Source of the DNA: Oxynema aestuarii AP17
GTDB taxonomy: Bacteria > Cyanobacteriota > Cyanobacteriia > Cyanobacteriales > Laspinemataceae
NCBI RefSeq assembly: GCF_012295525.1
Contig: NZ_CP051167.1
Span: 2,418,001-2,482,000, forward strand
Reading direction: 5' to 3'
DNA length: 64,000 nt
Part shown: positions 8,255 through 17,216 of the stretch, piece after piece
Position numbering within the stretch: position 1 is the first letter of the stretch
Layout: each line of letters opens with the position of its first letter
The notes under the pieces: generated by a model
Databases searched by the model: none
Told to the model about the DNA's origin: nothing
What the model saw: only the letters and a program-made list of their open reading frames with translations
Program-made: the position numbers and the translations under genes

Positions 8255-11065
8255 TTAACGATCTTCGACCAACTTGACCTCCTCGGGAGTCATATAAGGA
8301 TCGCAAATTTGCCGATCGCTGTCGCTCAGTTTAATATTCGTCTTGAGATAGTCTCCCAACAAACTACATCCTTGCACTAACAGAGTTTCCGTATTCGTTT
8401 GGCGATCGCCCCCTTCCACCGTCGGCAGACTGTCGAGATCCCACAACACGATTGTTTTATCCGCACTCCCACTGGCGAGGTGTTCGCCTTCCGGACTGAA
8501 CGCCACGGCCCGCACCCAATTGGTATGACCGCGCAGGGGGGTAATCTCTTCCCCTTCGCGGGTCCACAAGCGCACCGTGTTGTCTTTCCCCGCCGAGGCA
8601 ATTTTCTGACCGTCCGGCGAAAAGGTCACGTCCCAAACCCAATCGCTGTGACCTTCTAGCACCTTATAAGGCTTAGTTTCAAAGGCACGGGTTCCCTGAC
8701 GTTTCCACAAAATAATCGTCTTGTCCCCACTGGCGCTGGCGAGCAGTTGACCGTCGGGACTGAAACCGAGGGCATTAATCCAGTTCTTATGACCTTCAAG
8801 AGTTTGCAGTAACTCCCCGTCCAGATTCCAGATTTTAATCAGTAAATCGCCCCCCGCAGACGCGAGCAGTTGACCGTCGGGAGAAAACACCACGTCAGTC
8901 GCTTCGCGATCGTGAGCGTCTATGGAATGGAGCAGTTGACCGTCAATCGACCAAATTTTTACTGTCCCGTCCGCACTCGCCGAAGCGACCAAATTGCCAT
9001 CGGGAGCAATACTCAAGTTTTTGACCGTGGAGGTATGCCCTTTAAAAACTGCTGACGGTTCCTTTTGACGACCGGAGAGGGTGGCGGCAAAATCCCACAG
9101 TTGTAACGTATTGTCGTAACTGGCGGTCAGCATGAACTTGCTGTCGGGGGTGAAATTGACGTTACGCAGTCCCGCTTGATAGCGCAAGGTTTCGAGCAGG
9201 ACTGTCCCGTCTCGCTTCCACAGTCGCAGGGTGTTGTCCGTCCCGACCGAGGCAATATACTCGCCGTCGGGAGTAAAGCGCACTCCTTTAATTCCCGAGA
9301 GGTGACCTTGCAGAATTTCGATGACGCTGCCTTCCAAACTCCGCAGTTTGATCGTCGTATCGCCACTGGCGGACGCAATCGACTCGCCATCGGGAGAAAA
9401 GCGGACGTTCTTGACGCCGCCACTATTGCCACGAAAAGTTTTGAGCAACGTGCCTTCGTGACTCCAGAGTTTGACCGTATCGTCTTCGGCGGCGGAGACG
9501 ATCAGTTTGCCGTTGGGGGAGAAAGCGACGCTTCTGACCCAGTTGACGTGAGCTTCGAGGGTTTTGATTTCGGTTCCCTCTTCGACGTTCCAGAGTTTGA
9601 GGGTGTTGTCCGAACTGGCACTGACGAGGGTTTTTCCGTCGGGGGCGAAATCAATTTCCCAAACGCGATCGCCGTGTCCACGTAGGGTTTTTATCAATTC
9701 GCCGTCTTTGCTCCACAGGTGAATCAGGCGATCGCTACTCGCCGAAGCAATCGTGTTTCCGTCTGGAGAAAATTTGATGTCGTTAATTTGTTGTGAGTGA
9801 GCTTTGAGGGTTTTCATCGGGGTACCGTCGAGCTTCCACAAAGTGAGAACCCCATTTTCACTGCCCGTTGCCAGGGTTTCACCATCGGGAGAAAAGGCGA
9901 CCGCCCGGGCGCGATCGCTCAATTCAAAGCTACTCATTAAAGTCCCGTCCAACTTCCACAGCTTAACCGTTTTGTCCGTACAAGCCGTGGCGATCGTCTG
10001 GCCGTCCGGCGCAAAAATCGCACGGCGCACCGTATCCGGATGCTCCAACGTCAGCACTAACGTTCCGTCGCGCTTCCAGAGTTTGACCGTCCCGTCATCA
10101 CTCGCCGACACGAGGAGTTCTCCGTTCGTCGAGAAACTAACCCCGTTGACCGTATCCCCGTGACCTTCGAGGCGATTGCGTTCTTGAACCCCGTAAACCG
10201 CTTCGCGCAAGGCAATCTCGGCATCTTGGGTGATTTCCGGGCTGATAGAGGACACGTCCCTCGCTTGTTTGGCGGCCTTGACACTAGAAACCAGTGCTTC
10301 TAATTGGTTATCCGTCAGCAAGCTGGCGCGCGATAAAGCACTCAAGGCGGTAATTTCTCGTTTTTGAGCCAAATTGCGCTGGTGAACCGCCATGCGGTGC
10401 TGTCCTTTGGCGACGACGGCTAAAACTAAGGTGACCGCCAAGCCGAATCCGATCGCCCCAATCGCAAATCCTTGTTGCTTGACTTTCGCCTGACTGCTGG
10501 CAATCACGTATTGGGTATGCAAGGCCGTCGGTTTTGGGTCTTTGGCGCCACCTTCAGAAAGCCATTGTTCTGCCTCCTTGAGGTCGTTACCGCGCAGGAG
10601 AAAACTGGCATCTTTTTTGTGCTCCCACTCCAGAGCCCGTTGTTGCAAGCGCGTATGAGTTTTGACATGACCGAGATCCGTATCCATCGCCTCTAAGAGT
10701 TCCTCAAAGGCATTAGAAAAGTTATCGGTTTCGCGAGCAAAAATCCAATTGAGTCGGGCTAATTCCGGATGGACTTCGGTATCGGGAGCCATTTGCCACA
10801 CCACCGGAATCAAGCGCTTGTTATTTTGAAGCGCGTGTTCGACTTCTTCCAAACAATAGGGCGAAGCAATCGACTCGGGACTGATGATAAAAATAAAATT
10901 ATTGGCGGCTTCGATCCCTTCAAAAATTTCTCGTCGCCAGTCTGCCGTTTTGGGGATGCCGTCCCAGTCTACCCAAACTTCCCGATTTTCCTTTTTGAAG
11001 GCTTCGTACAGTTGGGCGACAAACTCTTTATCGCGTCGGCAATAGGAAATAAAAGCTTCAAGCAT
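8255..11065 (-). CDS. TIR domain-transmembrane-WD40 protein (14 repeats)
   Basis: A 936-residue signalling or effector protein. Residues 1 to about 135 are a TIR domain (FISYCRRDKEFV at the start; SPESIASPYCLEEVEHAL at about 62-79, where Glu73 or Glu74 sits at the NADase glutamate position). A conserved helical linker follows (RALEW and LLRG..LKEAEQWL, 143-170), then one transmembrane helix (about 200-218), a short helical segment, and 14 WD40 units from about 299 to 880 ending in KLW/RLW-type dipeptides, enough for two seven-bladed propellers. No P-loop NTPase lies between TIR and WD40, so it is not a STAND ATPase. It is the last gene of a same-strand run with two C39-like proteases. It may sense a ligand through the propellers and deplete NAD; that is inferred. 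Confidence 0.9.
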   Translation of the reverse strand: MLEAFISYCRRDKEFVAQLYEAFKKENREVWVDWDGIPKTADWRREIFEGIEAANNFIFIISPESIASPYCLEEVEHALQNNKRLIPVVWQMAPDTEVHPELARLNWIFARETDNFSNAFEELLEAMDTDLGHVKTHTRLQQRALEWEHKKDASFLLRGNDLKEAEQWLSEGGAKDPKPTALHTQYVIASSQAKVKQQGFAIGAIGFGLAVTLVLAVVAKGQHRMAVHQRNLAQKREITALSALSRASLLTDNQLEALVSSVKAAKQARDVSSISPEITQDAEIALREAVYGVQERNRLEGHGDTVNGVSFSTNGELLVSASDDGTVKLWKRDGTLVLTLEHPDTVRRAIFAPDGQTIATACTDKTVKLWKLDGTLMSSFELSDRARAVAFSPDGETLATGSENGVLTLWKLDGTPMKTLKAHSQQINDIKFSPDGNTIASASSDRLIHLWSKDGELIKTLRGHGDRVWEIDFAPDGKTLVSASSDNTLKLWNVEEGTEIKTLEAHVNWVRSVAFSPNGKLIVSAAEDDTVKLWSHEGTLLKTFRGNSGGVKNVRFSPDGESIASASGDTTIKLRSLEGSVIEILQGHLSGIKGVRFTPDGEYIASVGTDNTLRLWKRDGTVLLETLRYQAGLRNVNFTPDSKFMLTASYDNTLQLWDFAATLSGRQKEPSAVFKGHTSTVKNLSIAPDGNLVASASADGTVKIWSIDGQLLHSIDAHDREATDVVFSPDGQLLASAGGDLLIKIWNLDGELLQTLEGHKNWINALGFSPDGQLLASASGDKTIILWKRQGTRAFETKPYKVLEGHSDWVWDVTFSPDGQKIASAGKDNTVRLWTREGEEITPLRGHTNWVRAVAFSPEGEHLASGSADKTIVLWDLDSLPTVEGGDRQTNTETLLVQGCSLLGDYLKTNIKLSDSDRQICDPYMTPEEVKLVEDR

Positions 11066-11218
11066 AGAGATAACTGTAGGCGCGTTCGGTCAATATCGAA
11101 GAGACGAAAGGCGACGCCGGGGCGATCGCACTCCATGAAATGGCGTCATTCGCGAGGCTGGCCAGTCGCAAGGGAGATGCGGGCACTCCCTTGCCGACTT
11201 TTGGAGCGATCTCGGGCG

Positions 11219-12010
11219 TTATTTTGAGACGAAGTGAATCCAGTTGTCGCCATCGGGACCGCACAACTTTTTCATCATCCCGTAAGAATAAGTCAAGCCT
11301 TTGCCACTTACCGTGGTGTCATATCCCCAGGAGAACCACTCCCCGTAAGGATCGTTGACGATCCAACCTTTCTCGTTGTAGCCGACGATCGCAATGATAT
11401 GACCCGATCGCGTGAACCACCCGTGAGAAATACACGGATTGCCCGCATCCAGCCACTTCTTGACATCCCCCCACTTCGCATCCGGCTGGAAATCATCCTT
11501 GTAGCCGTAAATTTGAATTAACTTCTGCAAATCCGTGGGCGAGTGGCGCGACAAGCCATTATTCAAGCAATATTCGTACAACTCATCTTCGAGTTGTTTC
11601 CCGTAAGAATTCTTCAACGGATGGTTGAAATACCCCAAACACATCGCCACGCAAGTCACGTTACACGACCCGTGCGGGTTATTGACGTTATCCAATTGGG
11701 TTAAATAGGGAACGGGCAGGTGAACCGTTTTCGGCTTCGTTTCCACCACCGTCGCCGTCGCCGTGCGCGTCGCCGTCGCTGCCGGGGCTGGCGTTACGGC
11801 AGTCGCCACCGCCGCCCCATTGCCCGAGGTGTCAATGGAATTGAGCGATAAATCCGGTTCGGGATTTCTCCAAATCTCGATAAACTCCGAATTGTTGCTC
11901 AACAATTCGGGATGGCTGCGTTCGAGTTCTTGCTGAAGGTATTGCAGCGCTTCGGCCTGGTGGGATGCATCTTCGTAATATTGGAAAACGTTAACCAGAG
12001 AAATACTCAC
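11219..12010 (-). CDS. C39-like (papain-fold) cysteine protease with shared N-terminal module
   Basis: A 263-residue protein. About 50 N-terminal residues (SISLVNVFQYYEDASHQ...HPELLSNNSEFIEIWR) form a helical module also found on the next gene. After an Ala/Thr-rich linker comes a Peptidase_C39_2-like domain: NPHGSCNVTCVAMCLGYF with the probable catalytic Cys, GHIIAIVGY with the His, and NDPYGEW with the Asn/Asp. The frame opens at a TTG (12025), but GTG 12010 aligns with the ATG of the paralogue and has GAGG nine bases upstream, so I start there. No signal peptide is visible. Substrate unknown; peptide or peptidoglycan cleavage is likely. Confidence 0.82.
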   Translation of the reverse strand: MSISLVNVFQYYEDASHQAEALQYLQQELERSHPELLSNNSEFIEIWRNPEPDLSLNSIDTSGNGAAVATAVTPAPAATATRTATATVVETKPKTVHLPVPYLTQLDNVNNPHGSCNVTCVAMCLGYFNHPLKNSYGKQLEDELYEYCLNNGLSRHSPTDLQKLIQIYGYKDDFQPDAKWGDVKKWLDAGNPCISHGWFTRSGHIIAIVGYNEKGWIVNDPYGEWFSWGYDTTVSGKGLTYSYGMMKKLCGPDGDNWIHFVSK

Positions 12011-12135
12011 GATCTCAATCCTCAAAATCTAAATGGTTCGCCCGGTTGTTGGGGGCAGTTCGCGAACCGCCCCTCCATGCCTGGTGCTGAAGCGGGCGAG
12101 TGGCCCGCCCTAGGGAGTCGATGCGATCGTGCGAG

Positions 12136-13683
12136 TTAGGGAATCGCACTTTGTAATTCCTGCACCACGGGCCAGAAGTGATCCCAACCGTTGAGACCGC
12201 CATTGACCGCACGACGTACCCCTTTCCAATCGCCTTCCATCGCGCGGCGATCGACTTCTCGTTCCCAGAAATACTCGACGAGAATTTTGGCGCCGACATC
12301 GGGATCTAACGCTAATTCGGGATTGTCTTCCAAAGGAACACCCAATTTTTGGCCGTAGTGACGGTAGTTGGCGCGACCCGTAATTTGGATAAAACCCCGT
12401 CCGTGATAGCGCACGCCGTCGCCGGGTTGGGTGTTGCCCAAATCCGATCGCCCTTCGTACATTTGATAAAAATAATCGTCCCCACCCCATTCGTTAATCG
12501 GTCGGAACCCTGCAGTTTCGACCCCAATCGTCGCCAAGGCGGCAATGACGGTGGGTTTGTTGAGAATCCCTTTGCCTTGGAGTCCGTTGAGAACTCCCGG
12601 AAGGTAAGTTTGAGCGTCACTGAGCGGACAATTGAGGATTTGCGCCGTCAGTTCGGGGGTGATAATTTGGCTCGCCGGATCGAAGCCGGGAACGTCTTTC
12701 GCTTGTATTAATTGTTTGGCCAAGTCGGAACCGATGGGATCGGCGGGGCATTTGAAGGCTTCGGCAAAGCGTTCGATCGCCGATTGGGTAATCGGTCCGA
12801 ACTTGCCGTCAGCTTCTCCGGCGAGCAGGCGCAAGGTCCGCAGGCGAACTTGAATCTGCATCACCAGCGCTTCGTGTTGGCCGAGTTCTTTGAGGGAAAC
12901 CGCTTTGCCACTGCTGTAAACATCTTGCAGTTTGATCGTCGATTTCGCCGGATTCGAGGAGTACGATGCGGTCGCGCTGGGTTTGCTCGAAGCGGTTTTC
13001 ACGTTTTTACCGCCGGAGACGAAGTGAACCCAGTTATCGCCGTCGGGACCGCAAACGTTTTTCATCATCGCGTAAGTATAAGTCAACCCCGCGCCGCTAC
13101 GGCTGGTGTCGTAGCCGGAGGAAGACCATTCCCCATAAGGATCGTTGACGAGCCACCCTTTTTCGTTGTAACCGATCAGGGTAACGATGTGACCCGATCG
13201 CGTGAACCAGCCGTGAGAAATACACGGATTCCCCCCTTCGAGCCATTTTTTGACGTCATCCCATTTGGCATCGGGACGAAAATCGTCTTCGTAACCGTAG
13301 AGTTTGAGGACTTTTTGCAGGTCGTGGGGAGAATGCCGCGACAAGCCGTGATCGAGCATGAAGCGGTAAAGTTCGTCTTCGAGTTGTTCTCCCGTGTTGG
13401 GGTTGCGTAAGGGATGGCCGAAGTATCCCATACACATCGACACGCTGGTGACGTTACACGACCCGTGCGGGTTGTTGACGTTGTCGAGTTGGCTCAGGTA
13501 AGGAACGTTGAGGCGAACCGTACTCGGTTGACTCGGTTTGCGCCAGAGTTTTAAAAATTCGCTCTGTTCGGAGAGCAACTCGGGACGGTGTTGCTTGATG
13601 AGTTCTTCGAGTCGTTGGACCGCTTTTTGTTGATGCGGCTCGCCTTGATAGTATTTGGCAACGTTGACGAGAGAAATGCTCAT
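12136..13683 (-). CDS. C39-like protease fused to peptidoglycan-binding-like and GH19 domains
   Basis: A 515-residue multidomain lytic protein. Order: the N-terminal module MSISLVNVAKYYQGEPHQ to LWRKPS (1-50); a C39-like protease (about 58-225) with HGSCNVTSVSMCMGYF, GHIVTLIGY and NDPYGEW; a Ser-rich linker; a peptidoglycan-binding-like helical region (VRLRTLRLLAGEADGKFGP, about 280-315); and a C-terminal GH19 chitinase/lysozyme domain (about 350-515) with VETAGFRPINEWGG, carrying the probable catalytic Glu, and YHGRGFIQITGRANYRHYG. Start ATG 13683 has AAGGAAAAG upstream. It lies 125 bases ahead of the shorter paralogue on the same strand. Combining peptidase and muramidase-type domains suggests cell-wall breakdown, either self-remodelling or attack on competitors. 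It has no classical signal peptide. Confidence 0.87.
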   Translation of the reverse strand: MSISLVNVAKYYQGEPHQQKAVQRLEELIKQHRPELLSEQSEFLKLWRKPSQPSTVRLNVPYLSQLDNVNNPHGSCNVTSVSMCMGYFGHPLRNPNTGEQLEDELYRFMLDHGLSRHSPHDLQKVLKLYGYEDDFRPDAKWDDVKKWLEGGNPCISHGWFTRSGHIVTLIGYNEKGWLVNDPYGEWSSSGYDTSRSGAGLTYTYAMMKNVCGPDGDNWVHFVSGGKNVKTASSKPSATASYSSNPAKSTIKLQDVYSSGKAVSLKELGQHEALVMQIQVRLRTLRLLAGEADGKFGPITQSAIERFAEAFKCPADPIGSDLAKQLIQAKDVPGFDPASQIITPELTAQILNCPLSDAQTYLPGVLNGLQGKGILNKPTVIAALATIGVETAGFRPINEWGGDDYFYQMYEGRSDLGNTQPGDGVRYHGRGFIQITGRANYRHYGQKLGVPLEDNPELALDPDVGAKILVEYFWEREVDRRAMEGDWKGVRRAVNGGLNGWDHFWPVVQELQSAIP

Positions 13684-13925
13684 TAGATCTTTTCCTTGCT
13701 GACCGGGAAGGTGTTTTTAACGTGGGGGCGATCGCGTGAATCTTTAGAGGATTTGATGCTTTTTTTTGATTGTATGCAGCTCGATCCCGAGCGTCACTAC
13801 CGCTAACTAGGACAGCTCATCTATTATCATCTTTTGTCATCTATCTCTGGGTAGAGGTTGAGGGAAAGATCCGGCCAGCACTGGAAGGCGATCGCCTCTG
13901 GAATGAGGGAGAGAACGACTTAGTT

Positions 13926-14324
13926 TTACTGTTGTTCTTCGTATTGCGCGCCAATCATTTGAAGGTCAATTTCGAGGAGAGAGTAAAGGAATTCTCGCTC
14001 TTCGATCGCCGCTTTGCGAATGCGCGCTATCATCGACGATGCCGTGTTTTTATTCACTTCTATTTCTCGTGCAAGCTGCCGCACGCTAATGTTTGTGGGC
14101 GAGTTAAGGACAAGATTGATGGCTCGAAACCATTTAGATAATTCAATATGTGTTTTATGAAATAACGTACCAACAGTTACGCTGTAGGAGGTAAAACACT
14201 GATTGCAATGATAGCGGTTTTCATTTTTTAAGGGAGTCGAGTTATCCGACCCACAATAGGGACAGGTGGGTTTGCCGTTCCATCGAATTTTTTCGAGAGA
14301 CTCACTCAGATTGATACGATCCAT
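13926..14324 (-). CDS. IS1595-type zinc-ribbon/HTH protein, transposase fragment or domesticated
   Basis: A 132-residue protein with an N-terminal zinc ribbon (CPYC...CNQC, about residues 21-44) and a helix-turn-helix (SVRQLAREIEVNKNTASSMIARIR). This is the order seen at the N-terminus of IS1595/ISXO2-family transposases, but the catalytic DDE domain is absent and the frame ends cleanly. Start ATG 14324; a TTG three codons upstream opens the frame. No flanking terminal repeats were found. It is either a truncated transposase or a free-standing DNA-binding protein derived from one. Confidence 0.7.
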   Translation of the reverse strand: MDRINLSESLEKIRWNGKPTCPYCGSDNSTPLKNENRYHCNQCFTSYSVTVGTLFHKTHIELSKWFRAINLVLNSPTNISVRQLAREIEVNKNTASSMIARIRKAAIEEREFLYSLLEIDLQMIGAQYEEQQ

Positions 14325-14986
14325 TGCACCCAATTTAAAGATTGAAGATTTTGTCTCTAGTCAACTGGGCGATCGCCCATGACAAAATTTTCCTTTGCAC
14401 GAACAACTCGCAATTTTCTCTTTCTTTAAAAGAGAGCGAGGCAAAGGATGAAACGCCGATCTCACCGTTGCCAACGATCGGTTTAAAACCGTCGTTGAAA
14501 AGCGGGGATTGCAGTTTCAACAAACATTAATTCAGTAAAGCAATTCACTAGAAAGGGAACAGGACACGATACACGATCGTGCTTACCCAAAGCCGAACTG
14601 TTGCGATCTCCCTATCCGTGGGGGGCTGAGTGCGTGACTGTCGCGATCGGAGTCGCAGACAGCGCGATCGGGGGTTCGCCCCCCATAACATACAAACAAC
14701 ATAATCTGTAATTTGTATGTTATAAGGGTAAAGTACACTGATTTGGGAGAAGTGTCAATTCACCATCGCATCCTTTGGGATGAAGATTTGGCGATCCGCA
14801 TTTCCCAACCCCGGCATTGTCCGCACGTCCAGCAACCGGATCGGTCACCGTTGCAAGACTCGCCACTGCAAGGCTGCTGCACCGTTGGCTGGGAAGTAGG
14901 ATCGTTCTCAAGGTGCATCTTGACCCATCAGCTTGCCTGCACGGGCACTCAAGCCGATTTACAAACCGTTGAGGACGATCGAGAAA
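14325..14986. other. Gene-poor region upstream of the HTH-like gene
   Basis: It includes a GGGGG-TTCG-CCCCC hairpin (about 14669-14682) followed by a perfect 12-base inverted repeat (14685-14723). Open frames here overlap the next gene in another phase or are short, and none looks coding. Confidence 0.45.
14685..14723. promoter_or_regulatory. Perfect inverted repeat, candidate operator
   Basis: Arms ATAACATACAAA (14685-14696) and TTTGTATGTTAT (14712-14723) are exact reverse complements around a 15-base spacer, in AT-rich DNA upstream of a gene with an HTH-like N-terminus. The symmetry and spacing suit a dimeric DNA-binding protein; an RNA hairpin is the alternative. Confidence 0.45.
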
Positions 14987-15982
14987 GTGGTATCAGAAGA
15001 AAAAAGACAGAGATTTGCCCAATTACTCAAGTACATCCGGGCGAACGATGGCGTCAAACAGTTTGCCGCTCGTTTGAGCATCAAATTGCCGACGTATAGC
15101 GCTTGGGAAACGGCCCGCGCTTTTCCCAGCGAACCGATGTGGCTCAAACTCCTACCGCAGTTGTGCGAGTTGTCCGGTTTTGACGCGGAGAGTCTCGACC
15201 GCTACTTACGGGGCGATTACGAACTCAACGACCTCATCGAAGGCGCCGCGCAAACGGGAATGCAACCGAGAGCGAGACCGATTGTGACCCTGGCCAAATT
15301 TCGAGCGTGGTTGCAAACCCTATCGTGGGGGGAATCGCTCCAAGTGTTAAAAGATGTGACCGAGTGGCTGGCGGCTTTAAACCCGAATGCATCCGAGGCG
15401 AAACGGGGGACGAGTGCTGGTAGAGTCAAAGTCAATCCTGCTCTAGATTCCCCCCCAGATCGAACGGAGGCCATCGGCGCCGAGAACCCGGAAGCGATCG
15501 TCGAAACCGTACAGAGTTTACTCGATCGCCTCTCCCTCGAACAGATGGTGCAAGTGGACAACCACCTGCGCGATCGCATTTTTACTAAGTTGCAAACCCT
15601 CGGCTTACTCGAAACTCGACGCTATCAAAACAACCCGTTTTACCTGTTAATGGAAAACTACCGAATTAGCGAAGGGTTGAGTTACGAAAAATTCGAGGAA
15701 ATGCTTTTAAAAGAAGGGCGAGAAGCGGGATTAGATCCCAAACGAACCGCTCAAGTTGTTCGCGGTCAGCTCTTGCCCAATAACCGAGAACTGCTCTGGA
15801 TTGGTGTTTTTCTTAAGAAAAGCGATGGCAATCTTTACGATCACGAAGAATTAGTCGCCTTGCTCGACGGAAACGGAACGCGATCGGGCCATGCTCCAGA
15901 CTCGTCTAACCAGGATTCTCCGGAACCCCACGCCGAAGGCGAGACTGTAGAAAAACACAAACACCACTACCATCACTGTTAG
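14987..15982 (+). CDS. HTH-like protein with His-rich C-terminus, function unknown
   Basis: About 331 residues from GTG 14987, which has GAGG 12 bases upstream; TTG 14933 would add 18 residues and cannot be excluded. The N-terminus (EEKRQRFAQLLKYIRANDG, then VKQFAARLSIKLPTYSAWE) looks like an XRE/Cro-type helix-turn-helix with the usual GVKQFAARL...YSAWE pattern. The middle has a Ser/Arg-rich linker, then helices with LSLEQMVQVDNHLRDRI. The tail ends in a His-rich HKHHYHHC, which could bind metal. A PAS-like gene follows on the same strand. I do not recognise a full-length family; a transcription regulator is a reasonable guess. Confidence 0.7.
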   Translation: MVSEEKRQRFAQLLKYIRANDGVKQFAARLSIKLPTYSAWETARAFPSEPMWLKLLPQLCELSGFDAESLDRYLRGDYELNDLIEGAAQTGMQPRARPIVTLAKFRAWLQTLSWGESLQVLKDVTEWLAALNPNASEAKRGTSAGRVKVNPALDSPPDRTEAIGAENPEAIVETVQSLLDRLSLEQMVQVDNHLRDRIFTKLQTLGLLETRRYQNNPFYLLMENYRISEGLSYEKFEEMLLKEGREAGLDPKRTAQVVRGQLLPNNRELLWIGVFLKKSDGNLYDHEELVALLDGNGTRSGHAPDSSNQDSPEPHAEGETVEKHKHHYHHC

Positions 15983-15990
15983 TTAACCGT

Positions 15991-16016
15991 TGGGGGATCG
16001 AACCGGGTCGATCCCT
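15991..16016 (+). terminator. Hairpin after the HTH-like gene
   Basis: GGGATCGA and TCGATCCC arms around ACCGGG, just after the stop at 15982. There is no T-run, so it is a possible weak terminator or processing site between the two genes. Confidence 0.35.
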
Positions 16017-16146
16017 AATCGAAAAGAAAATGAGCGATCGTCCCGGTCACCGTCCCGACGGGAGTTTAAACACGATCGATCGAGTCGGTTTGGCGACGTA
16101 CAAGTACACCGTATTTGTCAAAAAAGCTTCATTTGAGGGGTGCAAA

Positions 16147-16929
16147 ATGTTGGGCTTTCATGGAGAAAATAGCGAATCGAGTCTCGAAAAAACATTTCAA
16201 AACAGTTCGGATTCCTTACTGTTTAAAGTGTTGTGTCAATTTGTCAGTTGCGAAATTCAAGAATCCCTGACAAGTACCCGGATCGGCTTGGATTCCGACG
16301 CCAAAACGATCCAGTTCGACTGTCCCAGTAAAGCGGGAGCCGCTCGCTTGCTGAGAATGTCCAATTCGATTGCTTTTGCAATTTACGGGGTTAAGGAAAC
16401 TCTCAAACTCGGGTTTCTCCCTAAGTTGGAAATTCTCTGCAACGGGCAACCTTTTATCCCTCGGCTCAGTCCTGAAAAATTAGTCAGTGACAATTTTATG
16501 AGTTCGAGTAATGTGAATCATTCGATTTCTAGCGCCGAATTAGCCGATTTAGATTTAGATTTAAACGAGTTGTATCGCGATCGCGATCCCGTTTACATCA
16601 CCCAAATGTTCGATCAAAAAGTTTTATTTGCTAACCAATCGGCTCTCCAATCGAACAATCGAGCTGCGGGAGAAATGGTCGGTAAAGAAATTACCGCCCT
16701 CTGGGACGACGATGTTTTAAGTCAATTAATCGGACGCTTGGAACGCGATCGCCAACTGTGGCAGTACAGTTATCCCGGCTATCGTTGGTCGCGCGATCCT
16801 AACTCGCGGATCTGGCGGCGCGATCGCTATATGTTCGTCGCCAATTACAAACTGGTCGAATTTCTCGGTTCGATCTGTCGCTTCTGCGTGATTACTTCCG
16901 CAGAAAAAATTCAAACTCCCGTATTTTGA
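16147..16929 (+). CDS. PAS-like domain protein, function unknown
   Basis: 260 residues from ATG 16147, chosen because GAGGGG lies eight bases upstream; ATG 16030 in the same frame would add 39 residues. The N-terminal half has no recognised domain. Residues about 155-255 resemble a PAS fold (YITQMFDQKVLFANQSALQ...MVGKEITALWDD), but no output domain follows. A family that matches over full length is not known to me. It lies downstream of the HTH-like gene and may belong to the same regulatory unit, though hairpin 15991-16016 separates them. Confidence 0.7.
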   Translation: MLGFHGENSESSLEKTFQNSSDSLLFKVLCQFVSCEIQESLTSTRIGLDSDAKTIQFDCPSKAGAARLLRMSNSIAFAIYGVKETLKLGFLPKLEILCNGQPFIPRLSPEKLVSDNFMSSSNVNHSISSAELADLDLDLNELYRDRDPVYITQMFDQKVLFANQSALQSNNRAAGEMVGKEITALWDDDVLSQLIGRLERDRQLWQYSYPGYRWSRDPNSRIWRRDRYMFVANYKLVEFLGSICRFCVITSAEKIQTPVF

Positions 16930-16949
16930 TTTGAGCGACTGTTTATAAA

Positions 16950-16976
16950 GTAGGGGTTTGGTCACCAAACCCCTAC
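16950..16976. terminator. Strong hairpin after the PAS-like gene
   Basis: Perfect 12-base arms GTAGGGGTTTGG (16950-16961) and CCAAACCCCTAC (16965-16976) with a three-base loop, 20 bases past the stop. It is either a terminator or a copy of a common cyanobacterial palindromic repeat. Confidence 0.6.
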
Positions 16977-17216
16977 AAAGCACCATAGACTGTCGAAAGC
17001 GTTGGGGTAACCTGATGGCAACCATCTGTCATTTGATGCTCCGCCTCTTGCCTTCCCCCTTCACTCTCGAACAAATTCCAAAATCAAACGGTTCCCGAGC
17101 CGTCGGTTCTGTTAATTTGTTTTAGATTGATGTTTAATAGCTCCGGTACCTCCGCGACCCGTTTTCCCTGACAAACGCTCGCGGCGATCTTCCGAAGCGA
17201 AAGTGGGTTAAGAGTT

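Noticed and set aside
8255-11065. STAND NTPase in the TIR-WD40 protein
   Set aside because: No Walker A or B motif lies between the TIR domain and the WD40 repeats.
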